A stretch of 45,384 nt of DNA from Spirochaetota bacterium (GCA_016932015.1 JAFGDQ010000098.1:1-45384); one strand, 5' to 3'. Shown: positions 34,169-43,484, counted from the stretch's first letter. Made by a program: numbers and translations. Notes: generated by a model not told the origin, from the sequence alone.

Positions 34169-35007
34169 CCGTTTCCAGCCTGCATGGGAATATCCCCGAG
34201 ATTTATATCAGCTTCATTTGTATCTGTTTGCATTTTAATTGTTTTATATCCGGATTTTTTAATCTCGACTTCATATTTATCAGGCAGCAGGCCGTCAACC
34301 CAGAAATCCCCGAAATCATCTGTCTTGACTGATACTGTATTTCCGCCGGATACGGAAATAATGTTTACATCAGCTCCGATAATTACTTCATCCTCTTCCG
34401 GATCAAATATTGTGGCTCCTATAAATCTTTTCGGAATTCCGATAAAATATACCCTTGGCCTTAGGCTGCTTTCCGGTTCTCCGGATTTCAGCGTGAGCTG
34501 ATCAGCTTTGGCAATAAGATCCTGCAGCTTCTCCTCATCGCCGAATGTAAAAGCGCCGGTAGGGCATGCATCGGAACATCTTGTTTCGTCCCAGCCTTTA
34601 TCAATCAGATGCGCGCAGAATGTGCATTTCTGGGCAATATTCAGCTCTTCATTAAAATAAATAACATCGTCGAACGGACATTCTCGTATGCAGTCTTTGC
34701 TGCCCTGACATTTTTCAGGATCAATTATAACAATGCCGTCAGGACGTTTGTATATAGCCTTATTAGAACATGCTTTTATGCATGGCGCTTCATCACAGTG
34801 CCTGCAGATTGAATGCAGATATGAAACTTTGACTTTCGGTACAGAGCCCCTTACTTTGTCATACACCTTTGTCCAGAACTGCCCTGTCATAGGCTGCGGT
34901 TTCGCGACCGGAGACCAGTCATTGCCGACATGTTCATCTTTGCACGCTATCTGGCAGTTATGGCATCCATTGCATTTTGATATATCGATTATTAATACTT
35001 TTCCCAT
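34165..35007 (-). CDS. athS: Pyrogallol-phloroglucinol transhydroxylase-type small subunit (Fe-S, Cna_B-like tail)
   Basis: A 280-residue electron-transfer subunit. The first 150 residues form a DMSO-reductase-B type ferredoxin with cysteines C12, C15, C18, C22; C68, C71, C76, C80; C100, C106, C110; C128, C131, C144, C148. That is 15 of the 16 ligands for four [4Fe-4S] clusters, with Ser103 in the one empty place. From about residue 195 a transthyretin/Cna_B-like beta domain follows (GADVNIISV, DDFGDFWVDGLLPDKYEVEI). This architecture is specific to the small subunits of pyrogallol-phloroglucinol transhydroxylase and resorcinol hydroxylase. It lies nine bases after athL and overlaps the ThiS-like gene. 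Cytoplasmic, as no signal peptide is present. Confidence 0.88.
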   Translation of the reverse strand: MGKVLIIDISKCNGCHNCQIACKDEHVGNDWSPVAKPQPMTGQFWTKVYDKVRGSVPKVKVSYLHSICRHCDEAPCIKACSNKAIYKRPDGIVIIDPEKCQGSKDCIRECPFDDVIYFNEELNIAQKCTFCAHLIDKGWDETRCSDACPTGAFTFGDEEKLQDLIAKADQLTLKSGEPESSLRPRVYFIGIPKRFIGATIFDPEEDEVIIGADVNIISVSGGNTVSVKTDDFGDFWVDGLLPDKYEVEIKKSGYKTIKMQTDTNEADINLGDIPMQAGNG

Positions 35008-35016
35008 GGTTTTTTA

Positions 35017-37599
35017 TTACTCTTTTTCAATTATCCTGTCTATTCTCAATCCGGCACCAGGATCATGTCTGACTGCGAATACTTCCGGATATTTTCTTCT
35101 TAATTCATTCATATCCGCTTTTTCGATATTAACCAGAAATCCGCTAGTGCTCATTCCTGAAGCATTTTTTGATGTTGTTTTATGCGGTGTCAATGTATTT
35201 ATGGCGCCGCCCCTGTCAAGTTCGCCAACAACAATAGGGTCCCATCTTGCTCCGTGATCAATATAAATAATTCCGGGCCTGACTCTTTCTGTTACCCATG
35301 CTCCTGCCAGTACAGAACCTTTTTCATTGTATATTCTTACAACGTCACCGTCACCGATATTTTTCGCTTTTGCTTCCGCCGGATTGATCCAGACCGGCTC
35401 GTACTGATACCCGTCAGGGCCTTTTACTTTGCATGTGTGTATTTCTCTCAGCCAGGGCATATCGTCATGCTGTGAATGTGTTCTCCATCTGGGATGATTT
35501 GTGATCACAAGAAACGGATATTTTTTTGCTCTTCGGGATTCAAGCGATTCCTGATGGGATTCCCCTTCCGGAATCCATTTCGGTACAGGGGGCCTTTCCC
35601 TGTCTTCGGGAAAATGTTTCGCCAGCCTTTCCGAATAGAATTCAATTTTTCCGCTGGGCGTGCTGAGCGGATTGTTGTCAGGATCACGGAAAAACGGATG
35701 AAGACCTGCTTCGCGCTCCTCCCAGTTTTCATCATTAGGTATAACAAAATAACCTTTTTCTTTAAGCTCTTCCCAGCTGATTCTCCCGGAAACTCCGCTT
35801 GCTTTATAAGCTGTCTCTATCCATTCTTCCGTATTTTTTCCTTCCGAGAATTCTTCAAGAATTCCGAATTTTTCAGCAATAATGCATGCAATTTCAAAAT
35901 GGCTTTTTGCTTCGCCTTTCGGATCAATCGCTCTCGGTTCGGGGAAAACAGTGCAAAACTGTCCGCTTACGGATTCAACACCGAAATCATCACATTCCAT
36001 AATTGTAGTTGAAGGCAGAATAAGATCCGCTAACTGACAGTCATTCTCAAGCCATGGATGTTCAGCAAGAATAAATTCAATCTTTTCGTCTCTGTACGCG
36101 TCAATATAGTCATTAGTATCATTCCAGCAGGTTATCCATGACGGGCTGTCCGTCCATATCATGTGTATTTCAGGCGCATCGTCAAGAGGATACTTGTACT
36201 GAATGAACTGCTGGTCAACGGAATCGCGCGACAGTGTTGTGCCGTACCAGGTTATCGGCGGCCTTAGTATCGCGTCGTGTATCATGTTTTTGGGTATAAA
36301 CTGTCTTGGAGTATCAGTATATTTCCAGCCGCGCTGAACATGATAAATATCCGGAATGTATTCAGGCCATGGAAGGGGATTTTTTCTTCTGTCATTGTAA
36401 ATGCCCCATTCGATCATTCTGAACTGATGTACTCCCAGACCTCCTAATCCCTGCATCGCAAGCATAAGAACCTGCAGTCTCGCCGGTTCTGTTGAATAAG
36501 GGCCTCTTATTCCGGGGCCTCCGTTTCCTATTGCTATGCTTACCTTGTGTCTGCCCCAGTATCTTGCGAGAGCTTTTATTGTGTATGATTTAATGCCGGT
36601 TTTTCCCGAGGCCCATTTGGGTGTCTTGGGTATTCCGTCCTCTCTGCCGAGAACATATTCCTCGAATTTTTCAAAACCTACGGAATGTGTTTTAACGTAT
36701 TCTGTATCGTACAGTCCTTCTGTTATCCATACATATGCTATGCTTAAATAAAGCGCTGCGTCAGTATTCGGCAGAATTGGTATCCACTTGTCAGCGTGAA
36801 TCGCAGCGCCGTAATTAAGGTCCGGGCATACATACAGGGATTTTATTCCAAGGTCTGTGAACCAGTAGCAGATACGGCTTGCGAACTGGCCGTCAAAAGC
36901 CCATGGAGTTGTTTCAGGATCGCATCCCCAGAAAAATACAGCGTCCGAATGCTTTGATACATCCCATACAACATTTGTTACAGGGTCCATAAAACCGTTA
37001 GTCTCGCATCCCCAGACGTGTTTTGCTCCCCAGTACCATCCTTCCCATGAGTCCGTGTTTCTGGTTTGCAGAGTATAGCCTCCGAGCAGACTCAGAAGTC
37101 TCCGGCTCACACCATGCGCGGCATGAACGCACTTTGTTTCTCCGTGTCCGTCTGACTGCGAAAGAACAGCCTCCATGCCGTATTTATCTTTTATGCGTCT
37201 GATTTCATTTACTATTATATCAACAGCTTCGTCCCATGAAATGCGTAGATATCTGCTTTTTCCCCTGTTTTGCGGATTCCTTTCGCCTTCAGGATTCCAG
37301 TCAGCCCTCTTCATCGGATAAGGTATTCTGTTCGGGGAATAAACCCGGTTTTTGTATCCAAGGCTGAAAGGGGGAATAAGAGATTTCATTGCAGGAGTAA
37401 GAGTCTTTTCCCTGGCATGCATTTCCCAGGGCTTCAGATCCTTGTATTCCCAGTCATAATGCAAAGGCCTTATACGGATTATTTTTCCACCTTCAGACTC
37501 AACCTGAACACTGTTGCTGTCTGCGGTCGTGGACATGAATCCAAGGCCTCTGATTATTTTTTTTTCGTTGTTTGTATTGCGTGGTGCTTTATCATTCAT
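35017..37599 (-). CDS. athL: Pyrogallol-phloroglucinol transhydroxylase-type molybdopterin large subunit
   Basis: An 860-residue DMSO-reductase-family catalytic subunit without an N-terminal Fe-S motif or Tat signal, as in Pelobacter acidigallici transhydroxylase. The match is strong at RIPYPMKRADWNPEGERNPQ and at NTDSWEGWYWGAKHVWG. The latter carries Asp183 and Ser184, corresponding to the active-site Asp and the Mo-ligating Ser of that enzyme; His152 probably corresponds to its catalytic His, with one inserted residue between. The enzyme moves a hydroxyl between trihydroxybenzenes, using 1,2,3,5-tetrahydroxybenzene as co-substrate. Related resorcinol and other phenol hydroxylases share the fold, so the exact phenol is open. 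About 20 residues precede the family's usual start; Met22 is an alternative. Head of a four-gene operon, behind an IclR gene. Confidence 0.88.
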   Translation of the reverse strand: MNDKAPRNTNNEKKIIRGLGFMSTTADSNSVQVESEGGKIIRIRPLHYDWEYKDLKPWEMHAREKTLTPAMKSLIPPFSLGYKNRVYSPNRIPYPMKRADWNPEGERNPQNRGKSRYLRISWDEAVDIIVNEIRRIKDKYGMEAVLSQSDGHGETKCVHAAHGVSRRLLSLLGGYTLQTRNTDSWEGWYWGAKHVWGCETNGFMDPVTNVVWDVSKHSDAVFFWGCDPETTPWAFDGQFASRICYWFTDLGIKSLYVCPDLNYGAAIHADKWIPILPNTDAALYLSIAYVWITEGLYDTEYVKTHSVGFEKFEEYVLGREDGIPKTPKWASGKTGIKSYTIKALARYWGRHKVSIAIGNGGPGIRGPYSTEPARLQVLMLAMQGLGGLGVHQFRMIEWGIYNDRRKNPLPWPEYIPDIYHVQRGWKYTDTPRQFIPKNMIHDAILRPPITWYGTTLSRDSVDQQFIQYKYPLDDAPEIHMIWTDSPSWITCWNDTNDYIDAYRDEKIEFILAEHPWLENDCQLADLILPSTTIMECDDFGVESVSGQFCTVFPEPRAIDPKGEAKSHFEIACIIAEKFGILEEFSEGKNTEEWIETAYKASGVSGRISWEELKEKGYFVIPNDENWEEREAGLHPFFRDPDNNPLSTPSGKIEFYSERLAKHFPEDRERPPVPKWIPEGESHQESLESRRAKKYPFLVITNHPRWRTHSQHDDMPWLREIHTCKVKGPDGYQYEPVWINPAEAKAKNIGDGDVVRIYNEKGSVLAGAWVTERVRPGIIYIDHGARWDPIVVGELDRGGAINTLTPHKTTSKNASGMSTSGFLVNIEKADMNELRRKYPEVFAVRHDPGAGLRIDRIIEKE

Positions 37600-37644
37600 A
37601 ATTAAATTTTAAAGAATTTACTGAATTATCTTTGTGATAGTGTC

Positions 37645-37660
37645 AATTGAATTTTCAATT
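37645..37660. promoter_or_regulatory. Operator-like palindrome upstream of athL
   Basis: AATTGAA-TT-TTCAATT, two perfect 7-base arms with a 2-base spacer, lies 46 bp upstream of the athL start and between it and the IclR gene. Size and symmetry suit a dimeric regulator such as IclR, but the AT-rich context makes chance occurrence possible. Confidence 0.4.
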
Positions 37661-37733
37661 CCAGATTAATTTCTACCGCATTATATAACAGGGTTGTACC
37701 TTGTGTCAATAATCAATAACAACCTTACTTTTT

Positions 37734-38492
37734 TCACTGTATGGGCGGGATATAGCCGAAAGCGGTTGATAATTTTTTTGAAGCGGATATTAATGCCTGT
37801 TTAATTTTTTCTTTTTTTTCAATATTATAACGAACAGTTGGAACAGCCTGAACGATTGAAGCTATTATTTCGGCAGTGTTATTAAAGACAGGAGCCGCTA
37901 TAGCTATTCTTCCATCGATGTTTTCTTCAAGTGAATATGCTATATGAGTTTCACGTATTTCTTGTATTTCAGTAATAAGTTTATCTGGATCAACTATCGT
38001 TTTTGATGTTACAGGTACAAGTTCCACTGTTGATAAATAATTACTCAAAGCTTCACTATCCAGATGAGCAAGTATGGATTTACCTGCAGCTGAAGAATAC
38101 ATACGGAATAACTGACCGATTTCGAATTCTATTTTTAATTGCTGAATGGCGTTTAATTTCGCAACGATTACAACTTCATTGCCTTTGGGAAGTGCAAGTC
38201 CGACTGATTCATTTGTCGCTTCAACGATTTCCTTCAAAACACCTTCACTTATTTTAATAATATCAAGATCCGCAAGATAACTGTTGGCTAAAATGAGTAT
38301 TTGAGATCCGATTTTATAGCGTCCTTCATCATCCAGTCTTAAAAATTCTCCGGATACGAGGTCTGCCAGAAGAAATGAAAGGCTTCCTTTGGGAATATCC
38401 AGTTTTTTTGCAATTTCGCAATGCTTCATTCCACTGCTGACTGAACCGACTATTTTCAGAATCTGTATCACTCTGCCTGCTGACTTGACCAT
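37734..38492 (-). CDS. IclR-family transcriptional regulator
   Basis: A 252-residue IclR protein: N-terminal winged helix-turn-helix (GMKHCEIAKKLDIPKGSLSF as the recognition part) and an effector domain ending with SLEENIDGRIAIAAPVFN. It lies directly upstream of athL on the same strand with 134 bp between, which include a palindrome at 37645, and downstream of the molybdenum hydroxylase operon. It is the obvious candidate for control of athLS and perhaps of the cyclase gene further up. Family members often respond to aromatic acids or phenols. AGGAAA stands a few bases before the ATG. It differs clearly in sequence from the IclR gene at 27240, so the two are not a recent duplication. Confidence 0.93.
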   Translation of the reverse strand: MVKSAGRVIQILKIVGSVSSGMKHCEIAKKLDIPKGSLSFLLADLVSGEFLRLDDEGRYKIGSQILILANSYLADLDIIKISEGVLKEIVEATNESVGLALPKGNEVVIVAKLNAIQQLKIEFEIGQLFRMYSSAAGKSILAHLDSEALSNYLSTVELVPVTSKTIVDPDKLITEIQEIRETHIAYSLEENIDGRIAIAAPVFNNTAEIIASIVQAVPTVRYNIEKKEKIKQALISASKKLSTAFGYIPPIQ

Positions 38493-38742
38493 TGGCTTTT
38501 TCCTGTTTGTTAAAAAGTATCAGTAATTATAGTTATTTGATTTTAATAATGTCAGCACTGCTGAAAAATATCTGTTTTCTTTGCTTAAAAACAAAAAAAT
38601 ATATTATAATAAATTTTGTTATACAGTTAAACAAAATATGGTCTAATTTTAAATTAGCACTTTATATAGTCAACCTGTTTTGAAAATTAGTTACTATCTT
38701 TAGTGACGCAAAAAAGAGAAAAAATAAAGTCAGGTTGATTTA

Positions 38743-41007
38743 TTAATGTATCATGCCAATTGTCCTCAGTATTTTTTCAGGATTGACAGGATAACTGTGA
38801 ATCCATTTACCTATTGCGTTCGATACAGCCATCAGTACAGCTGGCGGTCCGGGAGCTGTACTGATTTCCCCCACGCCTATCGCATGGAACTGATGACTGG
38901 GAGCCGGTGTTTCAAATATTACATTGTCCATAGCCGGAAGCTCGGAAAATGTTCTCCATCTGTAATCTGTCATATTGGAGTTCAGCATATTGCCGTTTTT
39001 TATATCTATAACTGTTTCTTCAAAAAGCGCGCTGTCTATTCCGCCTGATCCGAGACAGCCGTTCAACTGGCCTTCAAGGCCCGGAGGATCTATTATTTTT
39101 CCGACATCTGTTGCGTTGACAACGCGAATCAGATCCGTTTTGCCAGTTTCCGTGTCAACTTCAACCTCAACAAAGCTCATAACGCAGTTGGAAAGAGTAA
39201 AATCCTCTTCAAAACGTCCGTATCCGATTATGGTCCTGTCCCCTCCCATTTTATTCCATTTCAATTTTTTCTGCGTATTGCCCCTTACAAAAACAATTCC
39301 GTTTTCAGTCGCAAGATTTTGAGGACTTGTATTCAGTTTCTTAGCAAAGAGTTCAAACAATTTCATTTTGGCATCCTCTGCGGCATTTATGGCAGCTCCC
39401 CCGATCGCGTATGTTCCTCTTGAGCCTACAGGACCGAACTCAAAAGGATTGATAAGTGAATCCGGAGGAGTGATGTTGACTTTTTCATACGGAAGATTAA
39501 GTACTTCAGCGACCATTTTAATGTAATTGCTTCGCTGGCCTGTTCCATGTTCAGCCACGCATAAATACAGTGTAGCAGTACCGTCAGGCAGAAGTTTTAC
39601 ATATGCTTCAGATGAATCCTCTCCGATATCCGCGTTTCCATGTATTCCAACTCCAATACCGCGTTTTAGCGGTCCTGATTCTGCTGATGGCTTCATCCAT
39701 CCTTTCCATTTTTCCTTCCAACCGAATACTTCAGCACCTTTATCCATTGCGTTCGAGAAATTAATTCCCCTGTATGTATACCATTTCCCGTCACGCCAGA
39801 AATATCCCTGTCCCGGTTTTACAAAATTTTTTTTCAATACATAAAAGGGATCAAGGCCCCCCTGCTGCATCGCAAGACTCAGCAGTGGGATGAACGCGGA
39901 TTTCAGTTCCTGGCCTCCGAAACCCCTGACGCACCCTGAGGCATTGCGGTTTGTGCACACAACGGTTGATTTTAAATCCCAGTTGAGGCATTGCGACATG
40001 ATCATTATTTCTCCGCATCCGACCGCGACCTGTGCCTGTGTTGTCATGGAATAGTAGCCTGTATTTACCAGCCACCGCCCGGATATTGCTGAAATGCTTC
40101 CGTCTTTTTTAAGGCCGATCCTGGCATGCATGCGTGAACCCGGGCGTAAAGTAAAAGAAGAAAGATGTTCCTCTTTTGAATAGATCAGTTTTACAGGCCT
40201 GCCGGTCGCCCTGCTTAATAATGTCGCATATGCCTGTATCTGCCATGAAACTACCTTTGTGCCGAAACTCCCGCCGCATGGATTGCCAATTGTGCGTACT
40301 TCAACCTCTCTGTTAAAAACATGGAACAGGGTAATCTTGTCCATATAAGGAGCCTGGTTTGAGACCCATAATGTTACCTTGTCCGGATCCTCCCACAAGG
40401 CTATTGCTCCCGGAGGCTCAGGCGGAACCGGGTTCGGAATGTTCTCATAACCGAATGTGCCTTCCGCTGTATAATCCGCTTCTTCAAATCCTTTTTGAAT
40501 ATCTCCTTTATTGATATTATAAAGGCATTCAGGCCCGAAAATAGGTGTACCTGGCGTGAGTATATTACTGGGAAATTCATCGTACAGCTGCGGTGCGCCG
40601 GGCTTAAGTGCTTCTTCAACATCATATACAGCCGGGAGCTCTTCATACTCCACATGTATGTGTTCTGCCGCCTCTTCTGCGATATCTTCACTTTCCGCTG
40701 CTATTAAAGCTGCCGCATCACCCGCGTATCTGACTTTTTTATCGAGCACACGCACATGACGCGGTGTTCCGCCTTTCCAGTCGGGAACGTCTTTCCACGT
40801 AAGTACAGCATGCACACCCGGAATCTTTTCAGCTTCAGTCTTGTCAATATTTTTAATATTGGCATGAGGGAAGGGGCTTCTCAAAACTTTACCGAATAGC
40901 AGGTTGCCGAATTTTAAATCATTCAGAAAATTAACTGCTCCTGTTACAATTTCTTTTCCGTCTTTGCGCGGGAGGGGCTTGCCGATTATTTTGTATGAAT
41001 TATTCAT
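38743..41007 (-). CDS. Molybdenum hydroxylase large subunit (xanthine dehydrogenase/CoxL family)
   Basis: A 754-residue Mo-pterin subunit of the xanthine oxidase family. It starts with GKPLPRKDGKEIVTG and contains GNPCGGSFGTK and RGFGGQE, the first equivalents of the GGGFGGK and RG(Y/F)G motifs, PVGSRGTYAIGGAA near the pterin, and GVGEISTAPGPP with the catalytic Glu714. It should hydroxylate a heterocycle, aldehyde or aromatic carbon with water as oxygen source. ATG 41007 is preferred: it overlaps the stop of the small-subunit gene by eight bases, while the upstream Met at 41028 has no ribosome site. No FAD (CoxM-like) gene is present, so electrons leave through the 2Fe-2S subunit to another acceptor, as in isoquinoline oxidoreductase-type two-subunit enzymes. 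Substrate unknown. Confidence 0.91.
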   Translation of the reverse strand: MNNSYKIIGKPLPRKDGKEIVTGAVNFLNDLKFGNLLFGKVLRSPFPHANIKNIDKTEAEKIPGVHAVLTWKDVPDWKGGTPRHVRVLDKKVRYAGDAAALIAAESEDIAEEAAEHIHVEYEELPAVYDVEEALKPGAPQLYDEFPSNILTPGTPIFGPECLYNINKGDIQKGFEEADYTAEGTFGYENIPNPVPPEPPGAIALWEDPDKVTLWVSNQAPYMDKITLFHVFNREVEVRTIGNPCGGSFGTKVVSWQIQAYATLLSRATGRPVKLIYSKEEHLSSFTLRPGSRMHARIGLKKDGSISAISGRWLVNTGYYSMTTQAQVAVGCGEIMIMSQCLNWDLKSTVVCTNRNASGCVRGFGGQELKSAFIPLLSLAMQQGGLDPFYVLKKNFVKPGQGYFWRDGKWYTYRGINFSNAMDKGAEVFGWKEKWKGWMKPSAESGPLKRGIGVGIHGNADIGEDSSEAYVKLLPDGTATLYLCVAEHGTGQRSNYIKMVAEVLNLPYEKVNITPPDSLINPFEFGPVGSRGTYAIGGAAINAAEDAKMKLFELFAKKLNTSPQNLATENGIVFVRGNTQKKLKWNKMGGDRTIIGYGRFEEDFTLSNCVMSFVEVEVDTETGKTDLIRVVNATDVGKIIDPPGLEGQLNGCLGSGGIDSALFEETVIDIKNGNMLNSNMTDYRWRTFSELPAMDNVIFETPAPSHQFHAIGVGEISTAPGPPAVLMAVSNAIGKWIHSYPVNPEKILRTIGMIH

Positions 41008-41539
41008 TCTGTTCTTTCGTATCATCAATTACTGACATGACAGCACGGATCACATGGTAATGGCTGATGCATCTGCAGAAATTTCCGGATAATGCCTCCA
41101 TTACCTCGTTCTCATCCGGATTTTTATTTTTATTCAGTAATGCTTTAACTGTCATGATAATTCCCGGCGTGCAGAAACCGCATTGAAAAGCATTGTGATC
41201 AATAAAAGCCTGCTGCAGCGGATCAAGCGCCCCTGTATCAGGATCAATAAGGCCTTCAATTGTCAGAATATTGCTGCCGTCACATTCCGCTGTAAGTATG
41301 GAGCAGCTTAGTACCGGGTTCCCATCCATAATAACTGAACATGTTCCGCATGCTCCCCTGTCACAAGAAATTTTTGTTCCGGTTAAAGCGAGAGTCTCCC
41401 TTAAAGTATGGGCAAGGGTACTCGACGGCTTTATTTCGCCGAAATTATTTCCTATCCTGAAGCAGTATTCTCTTCCATTGATTGTGATATTTACTGAACC
41501 GGAATTTTGTTTTCCGGATTTGATGCTGTTTGTTTTCAT
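41000..41539 (-). CDS. 2Fe-2S subunit of molybdenum hydroxylase (CoxS/XdhC-type)
   Basis: A 179-residue protein with two [2Fe-2S] sites: the plant-ferredoxin site C59, C64, C67, C79 (CDRGACGTC) and the helical site C120, C123, C155, C157 (QCGFCTPG and NFCRC). It passes electrons from the Mo subunit encoded next, with which it overlaps. The N terminus carries about 15 extra Ser/Asn/Lys-rich residues before the ferredoxin fold and no Tat motif, so the enzyme is cytoplasmic. It is the first gene of a two-gene operon. Confidence 0.94.
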   Translation of the reverse strand: MKTNSIKSGKQNSGSVNITINGREYCFRIGNNFGEIKPSSTLAHTLRETLALTGTKISCDRGACGTCSVIMDGNPVLSCSILTAECDGSNILTIEGLIDPDTGALDPLQQAFIDHNAFQCGFCTPGIIMTVKALLNKNKNPDENEVMEALSGNFCRCISHYHVIRAVMSVIDDTKEQNE

Positions 41540-41852
41540 TTATTCTCCGGAGATCTCTGATTCTGCTGTACCGGTTTTCAGAATAAAAGAATAATTTCAA
41601 TTAAAAGATAAGCAAGACTTTTTTTAAAGCGGGTATATAACTGCAGCCAGTAAGATAGATTCTGTCTTTGTTCCTCTTTTCTGGTGTTTCACAATAAGGC
41701 ATATTTATAAATAATACTGCCGGTATATTTAAATTTATTAACAAGTGCGGAGCAGGTTTGTCTGATCAGGAGAAATATCCTGATTAATTGAAACATACGG
41801 AAAGAAAAGCAGATATAATTGATCAGGAGGTTTGATCATATTACTTAAAAAA
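41540..41852. promoter_or_regulatory. Control region of the molybdenum hydroxylase operon with repeated ATCAGGA
   Basis: About 310 AT-rich bases upstream of the small-subunit gene with no coding signal. ATCAGGA (41765-41771) forms an inverted repeat with TCCTGAT (41778-41784), and a third copy of the half-site lies at 41822-41828. This may be an operator; it lacks a T run for a terminator. Confidence 0.35.
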
Positions 41853-42485
41853 TTATGAATTATTTTTCTTTTTTGACAATACTTCCTCCAGTGCCTCAAG
41901 AGAATCAAATTTGTAGCTTCGGGCTGTGTTCTTTAAAATTTCAATAGACAGATTTTTTCCTTCTTTTTCAGCCTTGAGTGTGTCATAGAGACAGTGCTTT
42001 AATGTCGCTTCCGAGTATGTAAGTAATTCGCTGTACAGATAATTGTCTATGGCAGCCCAACGATTTCCCCTGCTTTCGGAACTGGTAACCGGACGTCCAA
42101 GAGAAAACAGCGCGGGATATTTCTTCGCGGCATCCCTTGACCATTTTGAATGATACTTCATAATCTCCTGCGCAAGTTCCTGAGCTTCGTATGATACCGG
42201 CGGTAGTTTATCCTTTATTTTCTCATATTCATCCGGGAATGTTATTTTCATCATGTGTGCGTATTTTATTGTCATCAGATTAATATTATTCTGGGCGGCG
42301 GCTTCAAGGTCGTACAAATAACCGGCGAGAGTATCCGTACTCCATACCGCGGCCTGTGATTTTCTCATTATTGTAAATGTATTTTTGTCGTCCTGACATG
42401 CCGCACGTCCTCCGGCACTTGATGCATTTGTAAACATATCCCACTCAAGATCAAGTATATGATTTATTAATTGTTCGCGTTCCAT
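41853..42485 (-). CDS. DUF4125-family protein
   Basis: A 210-residue soluble protein with the DUF4125 pattern: ILDLEWDMFTNASSAGGRAA, then CQDDKNTFTIMRKSQ, YLYDLEAA and LMTIKYAHMMKITFPDEY. The family occurs mainly in anaerobes, often with signalling or metal-enzyme genes; I know of no established function. The high content of conserved Trp, Met and Cys suggests a ligand or metal site but I cannot prove one. It is preceded by a structured inverted repeat (42519-42570). Confidence 0.85.
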   Translation of the reverse strand: MEREQLINHILDLEWDMFTNASSAGGRAACQDDKNTFTIMRKSQAAVWSTDTLAGYLYDLEAAAQNNINLMTIKYAHMMKITFPDEYEKIKDKLPPVSYEAQELAQEIMKYHSKWSRDAAKKYPALFSLGRPVTSSESRGNRWAAIDNYLYSELLTYSEATLKHCLYDTLKAEKEGKNLSIEILKNTARSYKFDSLEALEEVLSKKKNNS

Positions 42486-42518
42486 GTAACTTTATCTCCA
42501 GTTTATTTTAAGACGTTT

Positions 42519-42570
42519 GGTGCAATGATAATAAAGGGTTCGTTTATTATCAATAACAATAATTTGCACC
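42519..42570. repeat. Compound inverted repeat upstream of the DUF4125 gene
   Basis: GGTGCAA (42519-42525) pairs with TTGCACC (42564-42570), and inside it TGATAATAAA (42526-42535) pairs with TTTATTATCA (42543-42552) around loop GGGTTCG. Together they make a 17-bp stem with one 11-base bulge (42553-42563). It lies between two minus-strand genes and may be an operator or a leader RNA structure. Confidence 0.7.
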
Positions 42571-42634
42571 TTACCTGCGTTAATGCCGCTGCACATAAGT
42601 GCTTCCGCGCGCGCAAATGGTTTTCGATTGAAAT

Positions 42635-43327
42635 TTATTTTTGATACAAAAGAAAAGAAAGAATTTGTCCCATGAGATAATTTATACTTTTCATATCTTC
42701 TGATTTTACTGAAAGTATTTTCTGTTCAGTCTGAACATACTCTGAAGGAATAAGATCGTTCCGGCAGCTCAGGACAATGCTACGCATTGATTCAGGAGTA
42801 GTTTCAAGATGAAACTGAAGCCCTATTACGGATCTGCCGATACTGAATGCCTGATTTATGCATGCCCGGCTCACAGCAAGATGAACTGCTCCCCGGGGAA
42901 GGTCGAAAGTTTCTCCGTGCCAGTGAAAAACGCTGATTGATTCAGGGAATTCGAATGAGGAATCGTATGCCTGTAAACTCCGGTAAACAGGAAACCAGCC
43001 GATTTCTTTCTGGTCATTTTTATAAACAGACGAGCCCATTGCGCTTGCAATTAACTGGGCACCGAGACAAATGCCGAGCACGGATTTTCCGGCGTTAATA
43101 GCTTCCCTGATAAATTTTTTCTCGGATGCCAACCATGGGAATTTATTTTCATCATTGACACTCATAGGGCCGCCCATTATAACAAGAAGATCGATCATAT
43201 CGTGATCCGGCAGCTTTTCCGATTCGAATATGCGTGTACATGAAATACTGTGCCCGTGATCGTTTGCCCAGTCGGCAATATATCCGGGGCCTTCAAAAGA
43301 AACGTGCTGTAAGTAATGTATACGCAT
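42635..43327 (-). CDS. Class I glutamine amidotransferase-like protein (GMP synthase-type domain)
   Basis: A 230-residue GATase1 protein with Cys87 as nucleophile in GICLGAQ, His173 and Glu175 in LQFHLET, and the MGGPMSVND oxyanion segment. All triad residues are present, so it may hydrolyse glutamine or a gamma-glutamyl compound. Stand-alone proteins of this group include gamma-glutamyl peptidases and uncharacterised GMP synthase-like proteins. No synthetase partner is encoded nearby, which favours a hydrolase role (inference). Confidence 0.9.
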   Translation of the reverse strand: MRIHYLQHVSFEGPGYIADWANDHGHSISCTRIFESEKLPDHDMIDLLVIMGGPMSVNDENKFPWLASEKKFIREAINAGKSVLGICLGAQLIASAMGSSVYKNDQKEIGWFPVYRSLQAYDSSFEFPESISVFHWHGETFDLPRGAVHLAVSRACINQAFSIGRSVIGLQFHLETTPESMRSIVLSCRNDLIPSEYVQTEQKILSVKSEDMKSINYLMGQILSFLLYQK

Positions 43328-43484
43328 AAGTTTATATGTGAATTAAGATTAATATTGAAAAAATAATAAATGGATTACTGAAAATGGCAATAGTATTTTA
43401 ATTTATAATGTTTCCTGCGGGTTAATTTTTTTTAGAGAAAACCGGATGCTTAAAAATGCAGCGTATTGCCGGCTGTCCGGATTT

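Noticed and set aside
35017..37599. Formate dehydrogenase, nitrate reductase or acetylene hydratase as identity of the molybdopterin subunit
   Set aside because: There is no N-terminal Fe-S cysteine motif, the Mo ligand position is Ser in the DSWEGW context, and the small subunit has the Cna_B-like tail typical of transhydroxylase and resorcinol hydroxylase.
42536..42542. GGGTTCG loop resembling a tRNA T-loop
   Set aside because: No acceptor stem, anticodon arm or D-arm around it; it is the loop of an inverted repeat.
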